A stretch of DNA of 64,000 bases from Chloroherpeton thalassium ATCC 35110 (GTDB lineage: Bacteria > Bacteroidota > Chlorobiia > Chlorobiales > Chloroherpetonaceae). The translations under genes and the position numbers were made by a program. Below, piece by piece: positions 34,965-43,835 of this stretch; the first letter of the stretch is position 1, and each line of letters opens with the position of its first letter. A model generated the notes under the pieces. It was not told the DNA's origin, did not search any database, and saw nothing but the letters and a program-made list of their open reading frames with translations. Where the stretch lies: assembly GCF_000020525.1 (NCBI RefSeq), contig NC_011026.1:1532001-1596000 (forward strand). The letters run 5' to 3'.

Positions 34965-35134
34965 TTTTTTCTGATTTGATTTTACATGGTAGTCACTCAT
35001 TTTCAACGGCGTTTTTTAACTGGCGGTTTCGCAAGGCGAAGCATTCCATCGAGATAGATTTCAAATCGCGGCTTGATTTTTCAAGGCATTCGCGTACGTT
35101 TGAGCAAATTTTTCAAATCCAAAAATCGATTGCT

Positions 35135-35968
35135 GTGGCCAAACTGCTTTTTTCCTTCGGAATTGTAACGGACATTCAATACGCCGATATTGAGAATCGC
35201 AAGCAACATCTGTTTCGCGCCGCGCCGCAAAAGCTTGCTAAATGTGTAACGGATTGGAATCAGCACGATTTGGCTTTTGCCGTGCAGCTCGGCGATATTG
35301 TTCAGGGCAACGGCGAAAAAACGCTCGGCGAACTTGAGCGTGTGCTGGAGATTTTATCGGACTTTCAGAAACCGATGTATCATGTCATCGGAAATCATTG
35401 CTTAGAAATTAGCTTGCCAGTTTTGCTCGAAAAGTTCGGTTATCCTGCGCCGTATTACGATTTCGCCGTGAAAGGATTTCGATTCATTGTGTTGCACAGC
35501 ATGGAGGTGAGCATTTTCAGCAGGCCGAAAGACGGCGCGGCGTACCGAATCGCGGAGGCGACGCTGGAAAAAAATCCCGAACTGAAATTCTGGACGGGCG
35601 CGCTTTCCGTTTCGCAAATTGAATGGCTTCGGGCAAAGCTTGCGTTTGCAAAATCGCAAAACGAGCGCGTGATTATCCTGAACCATCTTCCCGCCCACGA
35701 AGAAACGACGGATGGCGAGAGCGGACTTTTGTGGAACGCGCAAGAACTGCGAGAATTGCTCGCCGAGTCGGGTTGTGTGATTGCGCATTTGAACGGCCAT
35801 CATCATCCAGGCGGCTATGCGAAGGATCGCAGCGTGCATTTCGCCACGCTCGAAGCCCTGCTCGACTCGCCCGAACACGGCACGGCCTACGGCATCGTGG
35901 AAGTCTATGAAGATCGGCTTTTGCTGAAAGGAATGGGTTCGCTCACAAGTCGGGAACTCGGGTTTTGA
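35135..35968 (+). CDS. Metallophosphoesterase, ADPRibase-Mn-like
   Basis: The protein carries the metal-binding blocks FGIVTDIQYAD, AVQLGDIVQGNG, VIGNHC, ILNHLPAHE and LNGHHHPGGY in the order of Mn-dependent ADP-ribose/CDP-alcohol diphosphatases. It should hydrolyse a nucleotide-linked pyrophosphate in the cytoplasm. GTG 35135 gives 277 residues starting MAKLLFSFGIV, fitting the family. The frame is open back to a TTG at 34976, but those 53 residues look non-conserved. No Shine-Dalgarno site supports either. Confidence 0.82.
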   Translation: MAKLLFSFGIVTDIQYADIENRKQHLFRAAPQKLAKCVTDWNQHDLAFAVQLGDIVQGNGEKTLGELERVLEILSDFQKPMYHVIGNHCLEISLPVLLEKFGYPAPYYDFAVKGFRFIVLHSMEVSIFSRPKDGAAYRIAEATLEKNPELKFWTGALSVSQIEWLRAKLAFAKSQNERVIILNHLPAHEETTDGESGLLWNAQELRELLAESGCVIAHLNGHHHPGGYAKDRSVHFATLEALLDSPEHGTAYGIVEVYEDRLLLKGMGSLTSRELGF

Positions 35969-36077
35969 GAATTTTTGTGCAAGCTTTTCAGAGTGGTATT
36001 TTCTAACCAAAAATGGCCGAGCGAAACGGGCTCAAGAACCTGGCGCTAATTTTAAATTTTTCTACACAATACATTTT

Positions 36078-37010
36078 ATGAACATGCTTCGACGCGACGA
36101 CGAACTTCAGATAAAAGAGAATTTCATTTTTAAATTTCACGGCCATCGATTGGATTTTCTTGAGCGACCTCAAATTATGGGGATTTTGAACATCACGCCC
36201 GATTCGTTTAGCGACGGCGGGCGATTTGTGAAAAATGGCATGTCGCAAATCGACGTCGACAAAGCCGTGCTGGAGGCTGAACAAATGGTTCAGGATGGCG
36301 CGGACATCATCGACATTGGCGGCGAGTCCACGCGGCCAGGCTCCGAGGAAGTCTCGGTAGCTGAAGAAATCCGCCGAACTGCGTCCGTGATTGACGCGTT
36401 GGCTCGCAAAATTCACGTGCCGATTTCGATTGACACGTGGAAATCCGAGGTTGCGGAAGCGGCGCTCAAGGCCGGCGCAACCATCGTGAATGACATTTCC
36501 GGCTTTCATTTTGACGAAAATCTTGCGCCGCTTTGTGCTCGTTATCAAGTGCCGGCTATTTTGATGCACATTCGCCAAAAGCCGCACGACATGAGCTGGA
36601 GCTTCAACGACACCACAACCTACCGTGAGCTTGTCGCTGAAGTCAAAGCGTTTTTGGCCGATTCGCTCAAACTGGCTGAAGCGCATGGCGTCACGCAAAC
36701 CATTTTGGATGTCGGATTTGGGTTTGGGAAAAATGTTCAGGGAAATTTTGAATTGCTTGCGTCGTTAGCCGAATTCAAATCATTTGAAAGGCCGCTGCTT
36801 GCCGGACTTTCGCGTAAATCGTTTATCGGACAGGCGCTTCAAAATGAAAAAAATGAACACGTGCCGACCCATGCGCGGCTTTTTGGCACGGTGGCTGCAA
36901 ACACCATCGCCTTGATGAACGGCGCAAATGTGCTGCGCGTGCATGATGTGAAAGCCGCCGCCGACGCGATGAAAATTGTGCGAGCAACCAAGCTGGCACA
37001 GGCAAAGTAA
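36078..37010 (+). CDS. folP: Dihydropteroate synthase
   Basis: The 310-residue protein joins pABA to the pterin pyrophosphate in folate synthesis. Seen are IMGILNITPDSFSDGG, DIIDIGGESTRPGS, ISIDTWKSEVAE, ATIVNDISGF and the end block AGLSRKSFIG. The usual DPGxGFGK loop reads DVGFGFGK, with Val for Pro. The N-terminal 35 residues are an extension. The diadenylate cyclase gene follows after 39 bases, an arrangement known from many Bacteroidota and Chlorobiota. Confidence 0.95.
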   Translation: MNMLRRDDELQIKENFIFKFHGHRLDFLERPQIMGILNITPDSFSDGGRFVKNGMSQIDVDKAVLEAEQMVQDGADIIDIGGESTRPGSEEVSVAEEIRRTASVIDALARKIHVPISIDTWKSEVAEAALKAGATIVNDISGFHFDENLAPLCARYQVPAILMHIRQKPHDMSWSFNDTTTYRELVAEVKAFLADSLKLAEAHGVTQTILDVGFGFGKNVQGNFELLASLAEFKSFERPLLAGLSRKSFIGQALQNEKNEHVPTHARLFGTVAANTIALMNGANVLRVHDVKAAADAMKIVRATKLAQAK

Positions 37011-37049
37011 TCGCTCACTTTCGGGAACAGCCAATAGATTTTATTTACA

Positions 37050-37838
37050 ATGGAACTTTTCAGAATCGGCTTTTTATCCTTTACGCTGCTGGATTTGGCG
37101 GACGTAAGCTTGGTGGCTTTCATGTTGTACAAAACCTATCAGTACATGAAAGGCACGCTTGCCGCGCAAATTTTTCTTGGTTTGCTGGTACTTTTGGCTG
37201 GTTCAGCGGTGGCGAGCTTTTTAAACCTGACTTCGCTCGACTGGATTTTCAGTCGTTTGACCAGTATTTGGTTTATCGTGGTTGTGATTTTATTCCAGCC
37301 AGAAATTCGCCGGATGCTGCTTTTCTTAGGCCAGCATCGAATTTTCGGGAAGTTTTTCCAAAATAGCAGCGAAGAGGTAATTAACGCGGTTGTCAGCGCT
37401 GTTGGGGAATTGGTGGATTTGCATTACGGCGCGTTGATTGTGTTTGCGCGAAACACCGGTTTGCGCATTTATGTAGAAACCGGCGAGCAAATCGGCGCAA
37501 AAGTTTCCAAGCGGTTGCTGGTTTCGTTGTTTTTTCCGAACACGCCCTTGCACGATGGCGCTGTTATCATCAAAAATGCTACGATTGAGGCCGCGCGCTG
37601 CGTATTGCCACTCACGCAAAATGAATCGATTTCTGAAACATTTGGGATGCGCCATCGCTCGGCGCTGGGCATTTCGGAAATTTCCGATGCGTTTGTGGTA
37701 ATTGTTTCGGAAGAAAGCGGGCGGGTTTCGGTTGCCGAAAACGGACAGCTTTTCAGCGGATTAAGTTTGCCGGAACTGCGCGAACGACTTCGCCACGCAC
37801 TTTCTGAAAAACATGTGCCCGCTGAGGAAACGGTTTAA
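37050..37838 (+). CDS. cdaA: Diadenylate cyclase (CdaA type)
   Basis: The 262-residue protein makes c-di-AMP from two ATP. Three N-terminal membrane helices (about 8-30, 36-58, 64-80) are followed by the DAC domain with DGAVII near residue 170 and RHRSALGISE near 200, the two catalytic motifs. It lies in one operon with folP. c-di-AMP usually controls potassium and osmolyte balance; no target gene is nearby. Confidence 0.95.
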   Translation: MELFRIGFLSFTLLDLADVSLVAFMLYKTYQYMKGTLAAQIFLGLLVLLAGSAVASFLNLTSLDWIFSRLTSIWFIVVVILFQPEIRRMLLFLGQHRIFGKFFQNSSEEVINAVVSAVGELVDLHYGALIVFARNTGLRIYVETGEQIGAKVSKRLLVSLFFPNTPLHDGAVIIKNATIEAARCVLPLTQNESISETFGMRHRSALGISEISDAFVVIVSEESGRVSVAENGQLFSGLSLPELRERLRHALSEKHVPAEETV

Positions 37839-37991
37839 TACATCTGGCGCGTCGGAACTTGATATTGCTGAATAAATTGCACACGATTTCATGGTATGAT
37901 CATTTTTACCGGAGAGCTTTTTATATTCGGGCTGTCAATCGCGACGCTCAGTGTTTTGACCGATTGAAATCGCATGCAATCAAGGATTTTA

Positions 37992-38060
37992 TGTCATGCT
38001 GAACAAAGTGAAGCATCTACCCGTCATGCGGATTCTTCGCCTGGTTGGCTCAGAATGACA
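37992..38060 (+). repeat. Interspersed palindromic repeat, tandem copy 1
   Basis: TGTCATGCTGAACAAAGTGAA opens and GGCTCAGAATGACA closes the 69-base unit; the ends are inverted copies of each other. The interval 37839-38268 contains no ORF; these two copies fill about a third of it. Confidence 0.85.
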
Positions 38061-38073
38061 GGAAAAAAACATT

Positions 38074-38142
38074 TGTCATGCTGAACAAAGTGAAGCATCT
38101 ACTCGTCATATGGATTCTTCGTCTGGTCGTCACAGAATGACA
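38074..38142 (+). repeat. Interspersed palindromic repeat, tandem copy 2
   Basis: It is 69 bases long and about 90 percent identical to copy 1, separated from it by 13 bases. It closes with CACAGAATGACA. Confidence 0.85.
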
Positions 38143-38268
38143 TGGATGTGCCGCCATTCGGTCAGAGGCGCAAGCGTCTTTCGTCATTTATAGCGGGAAT
38201 GAAAAACGTTTTTCGTCCGGTGTTGCGTTCGCTGAGCCGGATACATTTTTTAGTTTATCACAGATAGT

Positions 38269-40212
38269 ATGTTTGAAGCACGAAATTTATCACTTACGGT
38301 CGGAATTAAAGAATTATTGGTTGAAACCTCCTTTCGCATCGGCGACAAGGACAAGGTCGGGCTTGTGGGGCTGAACGGCACGGGCAAATCCACGCTCATG
38401 CGCCTCATCGCCGGGACGCAATCCGAACAAACACTGAGTGTGTCCGGCCAAATGCTCAAGTCGTCCGACACGACCATCGGCTATTTGCCGCAGGAAATTT
38501 CCTTTGAGGACGACCTTGAAAAAACGGCGCTTCAATACGCCATTCGCGCCAACGAGCGACTCTACGACCTCTCGCTCGCCATTGACACCATGCAGCACGA
38601 ACTCGCCTTGCCCGATCAAGACCACGAAGGCGACGAGTATCACGACCTCATCCACCGCTTCACCGACGCCACGCATGAGTTCGAACGCTTGGGCGGCTAT
38701 AAAATGCAATCCGATGCCGAAAAAGTCCTTTCCGGCTTGGGCTTTAGCGAGGCGGATTTTCATAAAAAGGTCAAGGATTTTTCCGGCGGTTGGCAAATGC
38801 GCCTGCTCATCACGCGGCTTTTGCTCCAAAATCCGACCTTGCTGTTGCTCGACGAGCCGACGAACCACCTCGATATCGACTCGCTTCGCTGGCTTGAAAA
38901 TTATCTGCTCGGCTATGAACACAGCTTTCTGATTGTCTCGCACGATCGCTTTTTTCTTGATAAACTCACCTCGAAAACTTTTGAAATCACGCTGCGGCGC
39001 GTCGACGAATACAAAGGCAATTATTCGTTTTATGAGAAAGCTAAGGCCGAACGCTACGAGCAACTCGCCGCGAAATACGAAAACGACCAAAAGAAAATCG
39101 CGCATTTGAATTCGTTCGTCGAGCGATTCCGCGCCAAAGCCACCAAAGCGCGGCAGGCGCAAAGCCGATTGCGCCAAATGCAAAAGCTGCAAGCCGAATT
39201 GGAAGCGCCGGAGGAAGACCTTTCGCAAATTTCCTTCCGTTTTCCGAAAGCCATGCCGTCGGGCAAAACGGTTTTGACGATGAAAAATCTGCGCAAATCC
39301 TATCCCTTGCCGGACGGCGGCAAAAAGGAAGTTCTGCGCGGCATCGATACGGAGGTGCAACGCGGCGAGCGCATTGCGATTGTCGGCTCGAATGGCGCGG
39401 GAAAAACCACCTTTTGCAAAATTTTAGCCGGCGAAACCGATTACGACGGCGAAATGACGCTCGGGCATAATGTCTCGCTCAGCTATTTTTCGCAGCATCA
39501 GACCGAGCGGCTCAATCCCGACCGAACGATTTTGGAGGAGATGAACGAGTCGGCGCCCGACTCGGCGGCGCGAATGAAAGTTCGCGACATTTTGGGCTGT
39601 TTCCTCTTCAGCGGCGAGGCGGTCGAAAAGAAAATCCGAGTGCTGTCGGGCGGCGAAAAGTCGCGTGTGGCGCTGGCCAAAATTCTGCTGCTTTCCTCAA
39701 ACCTGCTCGTCTTGGACGAACCGACGAACCATCTCGACATTCGCTCGAAGGAAATGCTCATCGAGGCGCTGGAAAATTATGACGGCACGCTGCTCATCGT
39801 TTCGCACGATCGCTATTTCTTGGACAGCCTCGTCGATAAAGTTTATGAAATCAAAAACGGCGGCCTGCGCGAATATCTCGGCTCGTATGCGGAGTTCATG
39901 GAAAAATGGGAAAAGTCGCTTGAGGAGGAAAAACTTTTGCAACAGCAACGCGCCGCGGAGCAAAAAAAGAAAGTCGTCCAAAAATCAGAACCGGCGAAAA
40001 AACCCGCGCCGAAAACGAATCAAAAAGAGATTTCCAAATTAGAGCGAAAAATCGAAGAATTGGAAACCAAAAAATCCGATTACGAAACCCAAATGGCCGA
40101 ACCGGACTTTTACGCGGACGAAAAAAAATCGCAAAAAACGCTCGGTGAATATGAACGCGTTACGGCTGAATTGGAAAAGTTGTATGAAAGCTGGGATGCG
40201 GCGGCTTCTTGA
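38269..40212 (+). CDS. ABC-F family ATPase
   Basis: The 647-residue soluble protein has two ABC domains and no membrane helix: Walker [10 protein letters not shown] and GSNGAGKTT, signatures FSGGWQMRL and [11 protein letters not shown], Walker [13 protein letters not shown] and [13 protein letters not shown] helical linker (about 240-310) matches the P-site tRNA interaction motif of ABC-F factors. The C-terminal 100 residues form a charged coiled coil, as in Uup. ABC-F proteins act on ribosomes, relieving stalls or giving drug resistance; which applies here cannot be told. Confidence 0.94.
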   Translation: MFEARNLSLTVGIKELLVETSFRIGDKDKVGLVGLNGTGKSTLMRLIAGTQSEQTLSVSGQMLKSSDTTIGYLPQEISFEDDLEKTALQYAIRANERLYDLSLAIDTMQHELALPDQDHEGDEYHDLIHRFTDATHEFERLGGYKMQSDAEKVLSGLGFSEADFHKKVKDFSGGWQMRLLITRLLLQNPTLLLLDEPTNHLDIDSLRWLENYLLGYEHSFLIVSHDRFFLDKLTSKTFEITLRRVDEYKGNYSFYEKAKAERYEQLAAKYENDQKKIAHLNSFVERFRAKATKARQAQSRLRQMQKLQAELEAPEEDLSQISFRFPKAMPSGKTVLTMKNLRKSYPLPDGGKKEVLRGIDTEVQRGERIAIVGSNGAGKTTFCKILAGETDYDGEMTLGHNVSLSYFSQHQTERLNPDRTILEEMNESAPDSAARMKVRDILGCFLFSGEAVEKKIRVLSGGEKSRVALAKILLLSSNLLVLDEPTNHLDIRSKEMLIEALENYDGTLLIVSHDRYFLDSLVDKVYEIKNGGLREYLGSYAEFMEKWEKSLEEEKLLQQQRAAEQKKKVVQKSEPAKKPAPKTNQKEISKLERKIEELETKKSDYETQMAEPDFYADEKKSQKTLGEYERVTAELEKLYESWDAAAS

Positions 40213-40297
40213 CGATGAGAGAAGCAGAACGAATTGATACTTTATAAACTAACCGGTTATGCCAGTGTCTCATATTTAATTACAAAAAATTGATTTT

Positions 40298-40774
40298 TTA
40301 TAATTCGTTTATTCTACTCAAAAATTTCACATACACATTTTTTGAATACCACCGTCCTTTTGCTATCATTTCGTCAAGTAAAGGTTTTATTTCGGATATT
40401 ATTCCTTTTTCTTTTGCTTTTAACAGAATGGAAAGTGTTCTGATAACGTCCAAGCCGGAATTTCTTGCAATTTTATAACCGATATTCTCATCAATCAAGA
40501 CATAATCGGCGTTTATTTCTTTTGCCAGAATTATTGTTTCGGCTTCCCCCAAATCCAACTGATTTAACAATAAGTCTCTATAAATTTCGCCTTTGATTGA
40601 TTGAACTTTTATAAAATCCAACTCAACTTCATCATATCCGTAACTTTTCTTTTCTTTAATTTCATCATACACAGCCTCACTTATGATGATTTCATTAAAC
40701 AAATCTTTTAAAATGTCGATTTTTCCAATTGAACTCAAAGAAATTATCGGTGTTGTGTTTGAGACGATTATCAT
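40298..40774 (-). CDS. DUF3368 PIN-like toxin of a toxin-antitoxin pair
   Basis: The 158-residue protein matches DUF3368: MIIVSNTTPIISLSSIGKID, then LDLGEAETIILAKE and YVLIDENIGYKIAR. PIN nucleases use acidic residues at the ends of these strands; the first is Asn here (VSNTT for VSDTS), while the Glu of GEAE and the Asp of IDE remain. Its ATG overlaps the antitoxin stop (ATGA). DUF3368 is the usual partner of UPF0175. The gene is clearly more AT-rich than its neighbours, suggesting transfer. Confidence 0.87.
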   Translation of the reverse strand: MIIVSNTTPIISLSSIGKIDILKDLFNEIIISEAVYDEIKEKKSYGYDEVELDFIKVQSIKGEIYRDLLLNQLDLGEAETIILAKEINADYVLIDENIGYKIARNSGLDVIRTLSILLKAKEKGIISEIKPLLDEMIAKGRWYSKNVYVKFLSRINEL

Positions 40775-41046
40775 TTTATTTTTATCGAATCTTCGAAGAT
40801 TTCGTCCATTTCTTCTTCGTTATAATCAAATATTGATTCTCCTTCTCTTTGTAATTTTTCAATAAATTCAATTTTTTTATATCCGGCAAGTTCTGCCGCT
40901 TTCCCAAGCGACAATCGTCTTTTCCGGTAAAAATACAAGGCTGATAAATACATGATTTCGTTTGTGAACTCATCTTTTGTTTCTTTTGCCGATAACAAAA
41001 TATTTTCTTTTATCGGGAAACAAATATTAATTATTCTTTCTTGCAT
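40771..41046 (-). CDS. UPF0175 antitoxin
   Basis: The 91-residue protein has the UPF0175 pattern: a short N-terminal strand (INICFPIKENILLS), then EIMYLSALYFYRKRRLSLGKAAELAGYKKIEFIEKLQREG split over residues 30-70, a helix-turn-helix-like block. It should neutralise the DUF3368 toxin and repress the operon. It precedes the toxin gene with a 4-bp overlap. AT-rich like the toxin gene. Confidence 0.88.
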   Translation of the reverse strand: MQERIINICFPIKENILLSAKETKDEFTNEIMYLSALYFYRKRRLSLGKAAELAGYKKIEFIEKLQREGESIFDYNEEEMDEIFEDSIKIK

Positions 41047-41108
41047 TTTTAAAGCTCCAAGAGTTTATTGCTCATTAGACGAAATTTCAAGCTTTTATAT
41101 CCAAAATC

Positions 41109-41360
41109 TTAATTAGGCACAATGTCAACCGACGTCATCTCTTCAATGAGTGTTTCCGGCGCAATATCTTGCTCGTGCGGCCAAGTAACCGCGCCAAAAA
41201 CAATCCCGACCTGATTGAAATAATGCTCATCTTTGAGTTCTCGAAAGACGCCGAAATCAAGGTAAGGCTTCATATCAAAGATGCCTTGACGACCATCTTC
41301 AATTTCAACATAAATTCGATAATCGGATAACGGTTTGACAACTTTTACATCCCAATACAT
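41109..41360 (-). CDS. DUF2442 protein
   Basis: The 83-residue protein matches DUF2442: VKVVKPLSDYRIYVEIEDGRQGIFDMKPYLDFGVFRELKD over residues 6-45, then FGAVTWPHEQDIAPETL. DUF2442 genes usually sit directly after DUF4160 genes, as here, in pairs suspected to be toxin-antitoxin modules. The function is not established. It starts 7 bases after the DUF4160 stop. Confidence 0.9.
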   Translation of the reverse strand: MYWDVKVVKPLSDYRIYVEIEDGRQGIFDMKPYLDFGVFRELKDEHYFNQVGIVFGAVTWPHEQDIAPETLIEEMTSVDIVPN

Positions 41361-41367
41361 AAAGCCC

Positions 41368-41632
41368 TCACAACGGTTTGATTTTATAAGGTTCTTCTCC
41401 GTTAATCGCCAACTCCCAATTAGCCGTCAATTCATCACGATGTAATTCAATCCACGCTTGCACTAAGCGGAGTTGCTTGCGAGGCAGATTTCCTGCTAAA
41501 ATCTCTCCGTCAGCAATATCCACAGGCGCTTCAAATTCCGCGTATCTTGCATGGATGTGCGGTGTTATGATGTTTGTTATCAAGAAGATACAAACGAATA
41601 ATAATTCCATAAAACATGGATATGATTGGCAT
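41368..41632 (-). pseudogene. DUF4160 gene broken by a frameshift
   Basis: From ATG 41632 the frame reads MPIISMFYGIIIRLYLLDNKHHN, the standard DUF4160 N-terminus. From about 41562 the next frame reads PHIHARYAEFEAPVDIADGE and on to LINGEEPYKIKPL-like family sequence ending at 41368. The two halves join near 41563, where one extra base (or two missing bases) separates AAC from CCG; relatives read HNPPH here. A TG start at 41610 would give only an 80-residue form with an unrelated N-terminus. It is either a true pseudogene or a sequencing error. Confidence 0.8.
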
Positions 41633-41992
41633 TCAAATCTATTTATAATTTCAAAGTTGCTATTTGGATAATTTTCGAAGTTGAGTTATAGCCAAAACAA
41701 TAAACCTCTCACGTTAAAAAGAATTCCTGTAAAGCGCAAAAAGGGATAGACTGTATCGTGGCTTTCTGAAGCACTGTTTAATAGAAGTAATGGTTAGTTT
41801 AATCTCTTCATTTGCACGAAAATGATTTGCAAGGATTTGGTTTTGGGCATTCATTTAGTTCTTTTTTTGTTGGACTTAAATTACTAACGTTTTTCGCTGG
41901 GGTAATTAAAACGCCAGTAAAAAGCTCGTGGGCAAAAAACCCGGTGAGCCTTTTCCCTAATCCCTAAACAAACCCTAAAATTCAATCCAACA
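41633..41992. other. Gene-free interval with leader hairpin before the decarboxylase-like gene
   Basis: No ORF is seen. AAAAAGCTC (41920-41928) pairs with GAGCCTTTT (41947-41955, one bulge) with GGG/CCC inside, 38 bases before the ATG at 41993. Because the upstream neighbours run leftward, this hairpin is in the leader of the following gene. Its U-run is short (TTTT). Confidence 0.4.
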
Positions 41993-43750
41993 ATGAATAA
42001 TCAAAATGCTGTCTCCCAACTATCGGTTGAGTCGCAATCTCCTAAAGGTTGCGCTGGTATCGGTTCGGATGTTTTTTATGCCAAATTTCAACTTGGCCAA
42101 ACATTTCTGCAAGCATTGCACAAAGAACCTCTCGCGGAAAATGATGGTAGAGGATTGAATGTGGTGCAGTATGATCCGGTCACGCTTCAGCCTGTAGATG
42201 GGGTGCAGTCCTTCGACACTTACGGGAATAAGGCAACAGAATCAGCGAAGTTTAAAGCCTATGTTGATAGTATTCCTGACGATGCGATTGTTGCAATCGC
42301 CGTTTGCGATTCGGCGGTGACTTCAGGCGGAAGTTTATCGAATGATGTCATTGCGGCCTGCCAAAGTTTGGGAAGTACCAACATCGAAAATGTTGCTTAT
42401 CGTGTGCCATGGGCGATGGTTGCTCAAAAAGGCTCGTCTAAGCTTGCTGAAAAAATTGGCATCCATAGCCAAACCGAACGCCAAGTTCTGAAAATTTATG
42501 CCTCCTGTGTTGCCGAAACGTCCGATTCCGTCATTAGTTCATTGGAAAATGAAGCGCCATATTTGACCGTTAGTTACGATGGAAAAGAAGTCACGCTTGA
42601 AGAAGCCCTAACCGAATCCGTTCAGGCTGCGCAAAAAAGCGCGGCGCAGTCTCTTGATGCTGATTTGTATAAAGGCTTGGCAAAAGTCAATGGGTTGCCC
42701 GTCGGTTGGCCGCTGTCTTTCGAGGATTACATTGTGTATTTACAGCAGTTTGCGGAGTACATTCCCAAGCAAAGCGACGATGCCGCGTGGGTAAAGCCCG
42801 GAACTGAGGAATATCAGGAAATTTATGACCGACTTTGCCATTTCTATTTCTTGGTGAATCAAACGGACACGCCAATCCAAAACAATGCGTGGTTTAGCAA
42901 ATGGCTCGTAAAATATGCCAATGCGTGGGGCAGCTTCCTCAACACCACCGCGTCTTTCTCAGCGGAAACCTTGCAATCTTTTAGGGACAGAGCGCCAGAA
43001 TATCGGGTGGAAGATTCCATGATTGACGGTAGGCCAAACAATCCGAGCGGCTGGCTGACCTTCAATCAGTTTTTTGCCAGAGAGCTAAATCCCGGCTTGC
43101 GCCCGATTGCCAGTCCAAGCGATAACACCGCTGTCACTTCGCCCGCCGACTGCACATACAGAAATCATTTTCAGATTGATGAAAACTCAAAAGTCGTCAT
43201 AAAAGGCACGCATACTTATTCGGTGGAGCAGTTGCTCAAGGGCAGCAAATATCAAGATACGTTCGCCGGTGGCGTTTTCTTTCATTGCTTCTTAGGCCCG
43301 TACTCTTATCATCGTTTCCATACGCCTGTGTCTGGCAAAATTGAGGAATGCTACGCCATCAATGAAAAGGTTTATCTCGAGGTCAATATTGATGACAAAG
43401 GCCAGTTTGACGCGCCGGATAGTTCTGCCGGAGGATACGAATTTTCTCAAGCAAGAGGCGTGATTACAATTGACACCAAAGATTCGCCTTATGGTGATGT
43501 TGGCGTCGTGGCGATTATTCCTATTGGCATGGCTCAGGTTTCCTCAGTCAACATGACTGCAGTCGCCGGCAACGAGACGCTCAAAGGCGATGAATTTGGC
43601 TATTTCCTTTTTGGCGGCTCGGACATCATTATGCTCTTTGAGAAAAAAGTCAATGCGCAGGTTGTGCCGGCAATTATGCAAGAAAGCAGTTCGAGCAACG
43701 AATTGCCATATCTTCATTACGGCGAAAAGGTCGTTGAACTCACCGTTTAA
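41993..43750 (+). CDS. ILEI-like domain fused to phosphatidylserine decarboxylase-like enzyme
   Basis: The 585-residue protein has no signal peptide. Residues about 50-150 resemble the ILEI/FAM3 lectin-like fold: GRGLNVVQYD, SFDTYGN, DDAIVAIAVCDSA, LGSTNIENVAYRVPWAMVAQKG. Residues about 235-330 resemble the PSD-associated domain, and about 335-570 the pyruvoyl decarboxylase: WLTFNQFFARELNPGLRP, TSPADCTY (Asp), SYHRFHTPVSG (His) and FGGSDII, where self-cleavage before S543 would make the pyruvoyl group. The usual LGST reads GGSD. The family includes amino-acid decarboxylases (PsiD type), so a free amino acid rather than phosphatidylserine may be the substrate; the lack of a membrane segment supports this. 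Confidence 0.85.
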   Translation: MNNQNAVSQLSVESQSPKGCAGIGSDVFYAKFQLGQTFLQALHKEPLAENDGRGLNVVQYDPVTLQPVDGVQSFDTYGNKATESAKFKAYVDSIPDDAIVAIAVCDSAVTSGGSLSNDVIAACQSLGSTNIENVAYRVPWAMVAQKGSSKLAEKIGIHSQTERQVLKIYASCVAETSDSVISSLENEAPYLTVSYDGKEVTLEEALTESVQAAQKSAAQSLDADLYKGLAKVNGLPVGWPLSFEDYIVYLQQFAEYIPKQSDDAAWVKPGTEEYQEIYDRLCHFYFLVNQTDTPIQNNAWFSKWLVKYANAWGSFLNTTASFSAETLQSFRDRAPEYRVEDSMIDGRPNNPSGWLTFNQFFARELNPGLRPIASPSDNTAVTSPADCTYRNHFQIDENSKVVIKGTHTYSVEQLLKGSKYQDTFAGGVFFHCFLGPYSYHRFHTPVSGKIEECYAINEKVYLEVNIDDKGQFDAPDSSAGGYEFSQARGVITIDTKDSPYGDVGVVAIIPIGMAQVSSVNMTAVAGNETLKGDEFGYFLFGGSDIIMLFEKKVNAQVVPAIMQESSSSNELPYLHYGEKVVELTV

Positions 43751-43782
43751 CTTTTGGCAAAAAACACTGTCGTGTGAAAATG

Positions 43783-43817
43783 AAAAAGCCCCTTGCTAAA
43801 ACACGAGGGGCTTTTTT
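43783..43817. terminator. Bidirectional terminator
   Basis: AAAAAGCCCC (43783-43792) pairs with GGGGCTTTTTT (43807-43817). It lies between the convergent decarboxylase-like gene and lysC and can serve both. Confidence 0.9.
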
Positions 43818-43835
43818 GTATCAAAAAAAATTCGG

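Noticed and set aside
38314-39360. 348-codon leftward ORF
   Set aside because: It lies wholly antisense to the ABC-F gene, is His/Phe/Arg-rich as reverse-strand shadows are, and resembles no family.
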